A stretch of 15,072 bases of DNA from Bacillota bacterium (GTDB lineage Bacteria > Bacillota > Sulfobacillia > Symbiobacteriales > ZC4RG38): assembly GCA_003242505.1 (NCBI GenBank), contig QGUP01000011.1, positions 1 to 15,072 of the forward strand. The letters run 5' to 3'. Positions 6,393 to 12,865 of the stretch are shown one piece after another. The translations under genes were made by a program, and so were the position numbers. Every line of letters begins with the position of its first letter. The first letter of the stretch is position 1. A model generated the notes under the pieces. It was not told the origin of the DNA. It saw nothing but the letters and a program-made list of their open reading frames with translations, and made no database searches.

Positions 6393-7493
6393 TTACTGAT
6401 CGCCCTTCCCCTTGATGTTCTGATCCCAGTACTGGATCCAGTCCTTCTCGTTGGCCGCCATCACATCCCAGTCAAGCTCCATGGCCTTCAGCTCGAGGCC
6501 TCTGAGCCACTCCGGCTCCTGGTCCAGCGGGATGGTGGGAATCTGGTAGTACTCGGTCGCCAGCGCGGTCCGGAGCTCCTGGCTGAAGAGGAACTCCAGG
6601 AACTTCTCCGCCGCCCTGGGGTGCTTGGCGCCCTGGACCACCGCCACGCCGTCCACCAGGATGGGGGCGCCGCTCTTCGGCACCACGTAGCCGAAGGGCA
6701 TGTTTTTCTGTTCCTTCTGGATCAGGATGTCCTGCAGATTCCAGAGGCTGAGGAGCCCCTCCTGCCGGGCGAGCTTCAGGTAGAGGTCCGTCGGGTTGGC
6801 GGCGTACTCCTTGGTGTTGGCGTCCAGCTTCTTCAGCCACTCAAAGCCCCGGTCGGGCTTGCCGTCCTGCTCGTAGAACCGGTAGATCATCGCGGCGTAG
6901 ATGGTCCGCATCGTCCCCGACGCGGGCACCGCCCGGATGATGATCTTCCCCTTCCACTTGGGATCCACCAGGTCGTCCCAGTCCTGAGGCGCCTCCTCCG
7001 GCGAGAGGGCCTCGGTGTTGTACATGATCACCTCGGGCAGCAGGATCTCGCCGTACCAGTAGCCGTTGGGGTCCTTGTACTCGGCCGGGACCTGGTCGGC
7101 AAAGCTAGGCTTCACCGCCGCCAGCAGCCCTTCCTTCGCCGCCTGGCTCAGGGCCTGCTGGGTGCCGCCCCACCAGACGTCCGCCTGGGGGTTGGCCTTC
7201 TCCGCCCGGACCCGCTCCAGGATCTCCTGGGCGCCCATGGTGAGGACCTCCACCTTCCCCTTGTACTCGGGGTGGGCCTCCTCAAACCGGGGCACCACGA
7301 AGTCGACGACGCTCTTGTCCCGGGCGGTGTAGATCACCAGCCGCTCCTCTTCCTGCCCGCCAGACTGCTCACCGCCGCCGGCCGGGGCCTGAGCGTCCGA
7401 CCCGCCCTGGGGCGCGGCACCCTGCCCGCCGCACCCGGCGATGGCCACAGCCAGAGCCGTGAGCAGTCCGAACCAGAACCTCCGACGGAACAC
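6393..7493 (-). CDS. Fbp/AfuA-type ABC solute-binding lipoprotein
   Basis: Substrate-binding lipoprotein of 366 aa. The signal MFRRRFWFGLLTALAVAIAGC gives a lipobox IAGC with Cys21, followed by a Gly/Gln/Ala linker to about residue 49. The mature domain starts RLVIYTARDKSVVDFVVPRFEEAHP, and DWDDLVDPKWKGKI at about 161-174 is characteristic of the iron/thiamine/2-aminoethylphosphonate-type binding proteins. It is the natural partner of the ATPase and two-module permease at 11144-13942, although three enzyme genes and a repeat-rich spacer separate them. The GTG at 7493 is preferred over upstream GTG 7499 and TTG 7517 because AGGGGGG lies eight bases before it. Members of this group bind ferric ion, phosphonates, polyamines or small organic acids, so the name 'iron-binding' should not be assumed. 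Its neighbours suggest an organic ligand. Confidence 0.9.
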   Translation of the reverse strand: MFRRRFWFGLLTALAVAIAGCGGQGAAPQGGSDAQAPAGGGEQSGGQEEERLVIYTARDKSVVDFVVPRFEEAHPEYKGKVEVLTMGAQEILERVRAEKANPQADVWWGGTQQALSQAAKEGLLAAVKPSFADQVPAEYKDPNGYWYGEILLPEVIMYNTEALSPEEAPQDWDDLVDPKWKGKIIIRAVPASGTMRTIYAAMIYRFYEQDGKPDRGFEWLKKLDANTKEYAANPTDLYLKLARQEGLLSLWNLQDILIQKEQKNMPFGYVVPKSGAPILVDGVAVVQGAKHPRAAEKFLEFLFSQELRTALATEYYQIPTIPLDQEPEWLRGLELKAMELDWDVMAANEKDWIQYWDQNIKGKGDQ

Positions 7494-7501
7494 GAGCACG
7501 T

Positions 7502-7508
7502 CCCCCCT
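7502..7508 (-). promoter_or_regulatory. Ribosome-binding site deciding the second binding-protein start
   Basis: AGGGGGG eight bases before GTG 7493. It would be internal if translation began at TTG 7517, and only two bases away from the GTG at 7499, so 7493 is the best-spaced start. Confidence 0.65.
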
Positions 7509-7525
7509 CGTTTTCAAGGATCCAC

Positions 7526-7568
7526 CTTTCGCACCCGCAACTTAATTAAAGATGCGAAAGAAAGGCAA
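7526..7568 (-). promoter_or_regulatory. Candidate promoter with a flanking inverted repeat, upstream of the second binding-protein gene
   Basis: An AT-rich patch stands out in otherwise GC-rich DNA. On the minus strand TTGCCT (7563-7568) is followed after 17 bp by TTAAGT (7540-7545); a better -10 match, TTTAAT (7545-7550), is only 12 bp away. Around it lie perfect 8-bp inverted arms CTTTCGCA (7526-7533) and TGCGAAAG (7553-7560), which overlap the core and could be an operator. A start here would leave a leader of about 40 bases. The match to sigma-70 consensus is weak, so this is a candidate only. Confidence 0.35.
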
Positions 7569-7631
7569 TGTCGTATTCGGCACGCAACCCGCACTCTCCT
7601 GCCGGGCCACCGAGGCCACCCCACCGGCCCC

Positions 7632-7757
7632 GGCTCATATGAGTTCCCCGGCTCATGTGAGTTCCCAGGCTCACGTGAGTTCCCAGGCTCACGTGAGTTC
7701 CCCAGCTCAGGCGAGCTTTCCGGCTCACGCCACCTCCCCTGCTCAGGCGAGCTGTTC
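7632..7757. repeat. 18-bp tandem repeat array, seven units, each centred on a CTCA-TGAG dyad
   Basis: Units of exactly 18 bp start at 7632, 7650, 7668, 7686, 7704, 7722 and 7740. The plus-strand consensus is GGCTCACGTGAGTTCCCC. Units 3 and 4 differ at only the last base, units 1 and 2 at a few positions, and units 5-7 are more diverged (AGCTCAGGCGAGCTTTCC and similar). The centre is a 10-bp palindrome: CTCACGTGAG in units 3 and 4 and CTCATATGAG in unit 1, where two changes keep the symmetry. The last unit (7740-7757) covers the final codons and stop (7743-7745) of the sugar kinase gene. The array fills over half the spacer before the second binding-protein gene. Confidence 0.92.
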
Positions 7758-8726
7758 CCGGAGCCGCCGGACCAGTTCCGGCGGGACCGCCTCGATGCCC
7801 CCCAGGGCGAGGAGCGCCGCCCCGAGGACCGGCTCCTCCGCCAGCACCTCCGGCCGGGCCGCCGAGCAGAGTTCCTGCAACTTCTTGAAGAAAGCCTCCT
7901 GGACCGGCCGGCAGTGGCGGAGCACCCCGCCCATCGCGAGGGCCGCAAACCCGGGGCGCCCGGCCAGGCCGGACCGCCGGGCGGCCGCCGCGGCCATGGT
8001 CGCCAGCCGGGCGCCCGCCTCCGCCAGGATCGCCCCGGCGACGGCGTCCCCCGCCGCTGCGACCTCCGCCACCACCGGCGTAAGCCCGGCAATGTCCTCA
8101 AGGCCGGTCTCCCGCCGGTAAAGCCACTCCTGCAGGCCGATGGGGTCCGCCGTGCCCACCGCGCGGCAGAGGGCCCCGACCAGGGCGGTCTCCTCCCCGT
8201 ACCCGTCCCAGGCCCGGTAGGCCGCGGCCAGGGCCGCCCGGGCGATGGCCAGGCCGCTGCCCTCGTCTTCGACCCGGTGGCCCCAGCCGCCCACCCGCAC
8301 GGTACGGCCCTGGTGCCGGGCGTAGACCACCGAGCCGGTGCCGGCCACCACGATCAGCCCTTCCTCGCCGGGGGCGAGCCCCCGGAGGACCACCAGGGCG
8401 TCGTTCTCCACCAGCACCTCCCCGGCGCTCAGCCCCAGGTCCGCCAGGGCCTGCCGGACCAGGGCCTGACCCCGGGCGGCGCCGGTGGGGCTGTCGACCC
8501 CCGCCAGGCCGCAGACCACCCGCCCCAGCCGGCCCCCGGGCACCCCGTCGGCACAGGCCCCGGCGATGGCCTCCCGGAGGGCGGCCAGGGCCCGTTCGTC
8601 CCCGACGGAATGGGGGTTGCAGGCCCCGGCCCGGCCCCGGCCCACCACCCCCCTCCGGGGGTCGACCAGCACCGCCCGGCACTTGGTGCCGCCCCCGTCC
8701 ACCGCCAGGACCACCTCGCCGGTCAT
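7743..8726 (-). CDS. BadF/BadG/BcrA/BcrD ATPase family sugar kinase, N-acetylglucosamine-kinase-like
   Basis: A 327-aa cytoplasmic kinase of the actin/hexokinase-like ATPase fold. The phosphate-1 motif VDGGGTKCRAVLVD lies at residues 9-22, VENDA at 106-110, the phosphate-2 motif VAGTGSV at 127-133, and GGWGHRVEDEGSGLAIAR at 146-163. This last motif is characteristic of N-acetylglucosamine kinases of the BadF group and not of 2-hydroxyacyl-CoA dehydratase activators, which need a cysteine cluster that is absent here. It likely phosphorylates an amino sugar or related hexose using ATP. The ATG at 8726 overlaps the lyase stop as ATGA, with GGGAGGGAGG upstream at 8731-8740, so it is translationally coupled to the lyase. 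Its last codons and stop form part of the 18-bp repeat array. The exact sugar is inference. Confidence 0.88.
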   Translation of the reverse strand: MTGEVVLAVDGGGTKCRAVLVDPRRGVVGRGRAGACNPHSVGDERALAALREAIAGACADGVPGGRLGRVVCGLAGVDSPTGAARGQALVRQALADLGLSAGEVLVENDALVVLRGLAPGEEGLIVVAGTGSVVYARHQGRTVRVGGWGHRVEDEGSGLAIARAALAAAYRAWDGYGEETALVGALCRAVGTADPIGLQEWLYRRETGLEDIAGLTPVVAEVAAAGDAVAGAILAEAGARLATMAAAAARRSGLAGRPGFAALAMGGVLRHCRPVQEAFFKKLQELCSAARPEVLAEEPVLGAALLALGGIEAVPPELVRRLREQLA

Positions 8727-10285
8727 GGCGCCTCCCTCCCCTGGGCGGCTGCGCCGCCCTCTGCACCGTAGCCCTGGCCTCCGGCCAGGGCGGCGAAGGC
8801 CGCGTCCAGCTTCGCCCGGGCCCGCTCCAGCCGGTCCCGGGCCTCCCGGAGCCACCGGACCAGGTCCTGATGCCGCCCCTGGCGGTCCGCCAGCATCCGC
8901 CGGACCTCCGCCGGCGCCACCCCGCCCCGGACCCGGCGGACCGCGACGAAGTGCTCGGGGTCCAGCGCCTGCCGGACCCGCTCCGGATCCAGGCGGAGGG
9001 GCCGGCCCAGGACCCGGGCCGCCGCCTCCTCCCAGAGGGCGGAGGGAACCCGGCGGACGTCCTCGATCCCCCGGGCCAGGGCCTCCCGCACCGCGGCGGA
9101 GACCACCCGGTGGGCCTGCCGGAAGGGGATGCCGTGCTCCCGGACCAGGGAGTCCGCCAGTTCCGTCACGCTGGCGTAGCTCGCCCGGGCCCGCTCCAGG
9201 AGTCGGTCAGCCCGCACCTCCAGGGTGGCGACGACCGCGGTGAGAAGCCTCAGGGCATTCCCGAAGGCCTCCAGGGCCCGCCAGAGGTGGGGCTGCAGGT
9301 CGTCCTCGGTGTCGACGATGTCGCCGAAGGGGGTGTTGTGGAGCATCTGGAGCACCGCGGCCGCCGAACCCGCCGCGCTGCTCAGGAGCGCCCGGCAGTG
9401 CTCCAGGGAGACCGGGTTCCGCTTCTGGGGCATGATGCTGCTGCACTGGACGTAGGCGTCTGCCACCCGGATGGCACCGAACTCCTGGGTGGCCCAGAGA
9501 AGGAAGTCCTGGACCACCCGGCCCATGTCGATGGCCGCGAGCTCCACCGCCGCGGCGGCGCTGCCCAGGTAATCCGCTGCGGCCACCGCGTCGTAGGCGT
9601 TCTCCACCACCCCGTCGAAGCCCAGAAGCTCCGCCACCCGCTCCCGGTCGATGGCAAAGCCGGTGGTGCCCAGGGCCGCGGCCCCCATGGGGCTCCGGTT
9701 GGCCTCCTCGTAGGCCCGGATGAGCCGCCGGATGTCCCGGGCCAGCACATCGGCCGCGGCCAGGAGCCAGTGGCCCAGGGTGGTAGGCTGAGCCGGCTGG
9801 GTGTGGGTGTAGGCGAGCATGACGGTCTCGGCGTGCTGCTCCGCCACCTCCAGGAGCGCGGCGTGGAGCCCCACCGCCGCCTCCAGCGCCCCCAGCAGCC
9901 GCTCTCGGAGCACCAGCCGGTAGAGGGTCACCCCCATGTCGTTCCGGCTCCGGCCGATGTGGAGGTTCCCCGCCACCTCCCCGGCGGTCCGGAGCAGGTG
10001 GTCCTCGACGCAGAAGAAGAGGTCCTCGTACCGGCCGTCGTACCGGGATCGGGCCAGGGCCTCCAGGTCCAGGGCCCGGAGGGCGCGGGCGATGGCCTGC
10101 CCCTGCTCCCGGGGGATAAGGCCGGTCTCCGCCAGCATCACCAGGTGGGCCCGGTGGACCTCCACCAGGGGCTCCAGGAGGTGCTGCCTCGCCGTCTCAT
10201 AGACCGGCGCCAGCACCGTCTCGGCGTAGGTGCGCCCGGGAAAGGCGGTGCCGTCCCGGGCCTCGATCTCTTTCCGTATCGACAA
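8723..10285 (-). CDS. Argininosuccinate-lyase-family enzyme, probably not a true argininosuccinate lyase
   Basis: A 520-aa member of the fumarase/aspartase superfamily, which cleaves or forms C-N bonds with release or use of fumarate. Conserved regions are GRSRND at 111-116, YTHTQPAQP with the catalytic-region His161 at 159-167, GTTGFAIDRERVAELLGFDG at 206-225, and the flexible catalytic-serine loop SSIMPQKRNP at 282-291. Several substrate-contact positions differ from true argininosuccinate lyase: HTxRSRNDQ is HIGRSRNDM, DAVSDRDF is DAVAAADY, and the YNKDLQEDK segment is TEDDLQPHL. These changes, the extra C-terminal length (usual about 460 aa) and the absence of arginine genes point to another N-succinyl-type substrate, as in EDDS lyase-like relatives. 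The start is TTG 10285 with GGGAG ten bases upstream; it lies 6 bp after the amidohydrolase gene. Its stop overlaps the kinase start. Confidence 0.85.
   Translation of the reverse strand: MSIRKEIEARDGTAFPGRTYAETVLAPVYETARQHLLEPLVEVHRAHLVMLAETGLIPREQGQAIARALRALDLEALARSRYDGRYEDLFFCVEDHLLRTAGEVAGNLHIGRSRNDMGVTLYRLVLRERLLGALEAAVGLHAALLEVAEQHAETVMLAYTHTQPAQPTTLGHWLLAAADVLARDIRRLIRAYEEANRSPMGAAALGTTGFAIDRERVAELLGFDGVVENAYDAVAAADYLGSAAAAVELAAIDMGRVVQDFLLWATQEFGAIRVADAYVQCSSIMPQKRNPVSLEHCRALLSSAAGSAAAVLQMLHNTPFGDIVDTEDDLQPHLWRALEAFGNALRLLTAVVATLEVRADRLLERARASYASVTELADSLVREHGIPFRQAHRVVSAAVREALARGIEDVRRVPSALWEEAAARVLGRPLRLDPERVRQALDPEHFVAVRRVRGGVAPAEVRRMLADRQGRHQDLVRWLREARDRLERARAKLDAAFAALAGGQGYGAEGGAAAQGREAP
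8731..8740 (-). promoter_or_regulatory. Ribosome-binding site deciding the sugar kinase start
   Basis: GGGAGGGAGG ends four bases before ATG 8726. This start fits the family, since the ATP motif DGGGTK then begins at residue 10. The open frame extends 43 codons further upstream, but that part is a low-complexity Gly/Arg/Pro shadow of the lyase gene. Confidence 0.75.
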
Positions 10286-10291
10286 GGAAGC

Positions 10292-11125
10292 TCATCTCCC
10301 AGCGGATAAGTGGGGACCGGCTGTGTGGGGACCGGCTGAGTGGGAACCGGCGCCGGGAGGCGGATCGGGCAGGGGCGCGGCCAGCCAGGCCCGGATCAGC
10401 CGGCCCAAGTGGCCGGTGGCCTCCCGGACGATCCGCTCCCCCTTCTCCCGGTCCATCTGCCCGATGAGGCCTGCGTACCCTTCCCAGGGGCTGGGGCAGG
10501 ACTCCACCAGGACGTGGGGCCGGTCGGTGGCCAGGGCCGGCCGGGGGACGATCTCCCGGGCCGCCCCGGGCCGGACCGCCTCCGGGGCGAAGGCCCAGGT
10601 GACCGACCCCTCGTAGGGGCCGCCGTGGCCCCGGCCGCTGTGGCCGGCAAAGAGCCCCTGGGCGGCGGTCTCCTCCGGGGTGACCAGCTGCCACCAGTTG
10701 ACCAGCAGGAGGCTGCACCGGTGCCGGCCGGAGACCCACTCCATCGCCGCCCGGGCCATGGACATGTTCCCGTCGTGGGCGTTGAGGAGGAGCACCCGGA
10801 CAAAGCCGGTGGCGAGGATCCCCTCGAGAACGTCGATGAGGTACGCCAGGGCCGTCTCCGGACGGACCGCCACGGTGCCCGGGTAACCCCGGGTCTTCCC
10901 GGGGCAGGCCGCGTAGGGCACCGGGGGGTAGAGGACCGCGGTGAACTCCCCGGCCTCCGCCGCGGCCCGGGCAAAGCCCTCGCACAGGATGAGGTCGGTC
11001 CCCAGGGGCAGGTGGGGGCCGTGCCACTCCACCGCCCCCAGGGGCAGGATGGCAAAGTCCGCCTTCTGGACCCAGTCGCCGAGTTCCACCCCCGGGATCC
11101 GGGTCACCGGCTGGATGCAGGCCAT
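10292..11125 (-). CDS. Creatininase-family amidohydrolase
   Basis: A 277-aa cytoplasmic metal-dependent amidohydrolase. The family signature LPLGAVEWHGPHLPLGTD occupies residues 27-44, giving likely metal ligands Glu33, His35 and Asp44. Further ligand motifs are LNAHDGN (His117) at 114-120 and HGGPYEGS (Glu182) at 177-184. The 'NAHDGN' form resembles the NGHGGN subgroup of general creatininase-superfamily hydrolases more than the NGHYEN form of true creatinine amidohydrolase, so creatinine is not the likely substrate; hydrolysis of a cyclic amide, formamide or similar C-N bond is expected. The final residues (AGSHSAGPHTAGPH) are encoded by a 15-bp tandem repeat and look like a recent add-on. 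ATG 11125 has AGGAGGG at 11131-11137. It lies 18 bp after the permease gene and 6 bp before the lyase gene. Confidence 0.88.
   Translation of the reverse strand: MACIQPVTRIPGVELGDWVQKADFAILPLGAVEWHGPHLPLGTDLILCEGFARAAAEAGEFTAVLYPPVPYAACPGKTRGYPGTVAVRPETALAYLIDVLEGILATGFVRVLLLNAHDGNMSMARAAMEWVSGRHRCSLLLVNWWQLVTPEETAAQGLFAGHSGRGHGGPYEGSVTWAFAPEAVRPGAAREIVPRPALATDRPHVLVESCPSPWEGYAGLIGQMDREKGERIVREATGHLGRLIRAWLAAPLPDPPPGAGSHSAGPHTAGPHLSAGR
10305..10355. repeat. 15-bp tandem repeat inside the 3' end of the amidohydrolase gene
   Basis: Three 15-bp units on the plus strand, TGGGGACCGGCTGTG (10311-10325), TGGGGACCGGCTGAG (10326-10340) and TGGGAACCGGCGCCG (10341-10355), preceded by a decayed partial copy from about 10301. 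The units are in frame and encode the repeated AG(P/S)H(T/S) tail, ending a few codons before the amidohydrolase stop. Confidence 0.85.
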
Positions 11126-11143
11126 GGCCGCCCTCCTCTCGCC

Positions 11144-12859
11144 TCACACCACTGCCGTGCCCCGGGCGTCGAGCCGGTTGGTGATGTAGAGCACCAGCAG
11201 GATCAGCAGGATCTGGAGCACCCCGTAGGCCGCGGCGGTGCCGAACTCAAAGGAGTACATCCGGTTGTAGATGGCCACCGAGAGGGGCTGGTTGGAGGGG
11301 GTGTAGAGGAGGATCGAGGCGACGAACTCCCCCACCCCCTGGACAAAGGCCAGGAGCGCGCCCCCCAGGACCCCTCGGGCCATCAGGGGCAGGGTTACCC
11401 GCCGGAAGCTCACCCACCAGGTGGCCCCCAGGTTCCGGGCGGCCTCCTCCAGGCTGGGGTCCATCTGGTGCAGGGCCGCGGCGCCGGAGCGGAAGACCAG
11501 GGGCACGAACCGGACGAAGTAGGCCAGGGGGATGATCCAGTAGGTGCCCACCAGCACCTGCCCGAAGCTGAAGACCGAGGGCTGGTTGAAGGCGGCGATG
11601 AGGTTGATGGCCACCACCGTCCCCGGCAGGGCCCAGGGGAGCATGAAGGCCACGTCCAGGAGCCCCCGGCCCCGGACGGGCATCCGGACCGTCGCGTAGG
11701 CCCCGAGGGTGCCGACCACGATGGCCCCCAGGGTGGCCAGGGCGCTCATCTGCAGGCTGTTCCGGATCGGCACCCAGGCTTTGGGCTCCCGGAAGAGCCG
11801 GAGGTAGTTCTCCGGGGTGTACTCCGGCGGGAGCACCTGGACGGTCCAGGTCCCGTCCCGGGAGAAGGAGATGAGGACCAGGGTGAGCACCGGGAGCAGC
11901 AGGACGACGGTGAGGAGCACTGCGGCCGCCATGGCCAGGAGCCGCAGGAGGGGATGGCGCACCTCGGCGCGCCGTCCGCTGACCCCCTTGGAGAGGCTCC
12001 GGTAGCTCCGCTGCCCCTGGTACCACCGCATCAGCAGGAGGAAGGCGATGGAGACCATCGAGAGGACCGTCGCCTGGGCCGCGGCGAGGTCCAGGTCTCC
12101 GTTGGTCCGGGAGATGTAGATCTGCATGGTGAGGGTCCGATCCACGCCGAAGATCAGGGGCGCGGTGTACGAGGCCATGGAGACCATGAAGACCAGGAGG
12201 GACCCCGCGACCAGGGCCGGGGTCAGCATGGGCAGGATCACCCGGGTCCAGACCTGCCACCGCCGGGCCCCCAGGTTGTAGGCCGCCTCCTCCAGGGAAG
12301 GGTCGAGACCGGCCAGCGCCGCCGCAACGGGCATGTAGAAGTACGGGTACATGGTGAAGGTGTGGACCACCAGCACGCCCCAGAAGCCCCGGAGGGCGAA
12401 GGGCACCTGCTCCAGGCCCAGGAGCACCTTCAGCCCCCGGGGGATGATGCCGCTCTCCGCGTAGAGGAAGACAAAGGTCAGCACCCCCACCAGGGGCGGC
12501 AGGGCCATGGGCACCACGGCCAGGCTCTCCAGGAGCCGGCGGCCGGGGAACTCAAACCTGGCCAGGAGGTACGCCAGCAGCACCCCCACCAGGCCGCAGG
12601 TCAGCACGCTCAGCAGGGAGATCCAGACGCTGGTCAGAAGCGCCTCCAGGTTGGCGCTGCCCCCCGGGCGGAAGAAGTCCCGGTAGTGCCGGAGGGTCAG
12701 CCCCCCGTCCTCGGCGGTGACGCTGGCCCAGAAGGTGGCCAGAAGGGGCTGGACCACATAGCCCCAGAGCACCAGGACCAGGGGGAGGAGAAGAAGGTAA
12801 GGCACCGCGGGTGAGGACCGGAAGGCCTGCCATCGTAGGACCCAGGACTGCCTGGACAT
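11144..12859 (-). CDS. Fbp-type ABC transporter permease with two fused modules
   Basis: A 571-aa integral membrane protein carrying two permease modules of about six segments each, the architecture of FbpB/ThiP/AfuB-type importers. Each module has its own EAA coupling loop: DPSLEEAAYNLGARRW followed by ILPMLTPALVAG, and DPSLEEAARNLGATWW followed by LPLMARGVLGG. The near identity of the two loops fits an ancient internal duplication. The hydrophobic start PYLLLLPLVLVLWGY and the final ILLILLVLYITNRLDARG are typical. ATG 12859 has GGTGGAG at 12869-12875, which overlaps the end of the ATPase gene 6 bp upstream, so the two are coupled. It should form a channel with the ATPase dimer next door and receive ligand from the lipoprotein at 6393-7493. 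Ligand class is not readable from the sequence. Confidence 0.93.
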   Translation of the reverse strand: MSRQSWVLRWQAFRSSPAVPYLLLLPLVLVLWGYVVQPLLATFWASVTAEDGGLTLRHYRDFFRPGGSANLEALLTSVWISLLSVLTCGLVGVLLAYLLARFEFPGRRLLESLAVVPMALPPLVGVLTFVFLYAESGIIPRGLKVLLGLEQVPFALRGFWGVLVVHTFTMYPYFYMPVAAALAGLDPSLEEAAYNLGARRWQVWTRVILPMLTPALVAGSLLVFMVSMASYTAPLIFGVDRTLTMQIYISRTNGDLDLAAAQATVLSMVSIAFLLLMRWYQGQRSYRSLSKGVSGRRAEVRHPLLRLLAMAAAVLLTVVLLLPVLTLVLISFSRDGTWTVQVLPPEYTPENYLRLFREPKAWVPIRNSLQMSALATLGAIVVGTLGAYATVRMPVRGRGLLDVAFMLPWALPGTVVAINLIAAFNQPSVFSFGQVLVGTYWIIPLAYFVRFVPLVFRSGAAALHQMDPSLEEAARNLGATWWVSFRRVTLPLMARGVLGGALLAFVQGVGEFVASILLYTPSNQPLSVAIYNRMYSFEFGTAAAYGVLQILLILLVLYITNRLDARGTAVV

Positions 12860-12865
12860 GGGGGT

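Noticed and set aside
3728..6415. Very long plus-strand open frame (895 codons) opposite the deacetylase gene
   Set aside because: It is antisense to a protein with a full signal peptide and zinc motifs, and its translation is Gly/Pro/His/Arg/Leu-rich without any family motif. Long antisense frames are expected at this GC content.
3623..7560. Shared 9-mer CTTTCGCAC in both main spacers (3645-3653 and 7526-7534) as a common regulator site
   Set aside because: One shared 9-mer between two spacers of a few hundred bases is not far from chance, and the surrounding dyads have different layout.
7632..7757. CRISPR array
   Set aside because: Units of 18 bp are directly abutting with no unique spacers, and no cas genes are present.
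7514..8101. Minus-strand frame with a (GNSREP)n peptide read from the 18-bp array
   Set aside because: It overlaps the kinase in another frame and has no start signal of its own. The kinase frame stops cleanly inside the last repeat unit with a normal C-terminus.
6186..8771. Long plus-strand open frame (861 codons) covering the repeat array, with a repetitive SSGELSGSR-like segment
   Set aside because: The repetitive segment simply reflects the 18-bp array being a multiple of three; the rest is antisense to the binding-protein and kinase genes.
8723..10285. Arginine biosynthesis (argH) assignment
   Set aside because: No argG or other arginine genes are near, and several substrate-contact residues differ from true argininosuccinate lyase.
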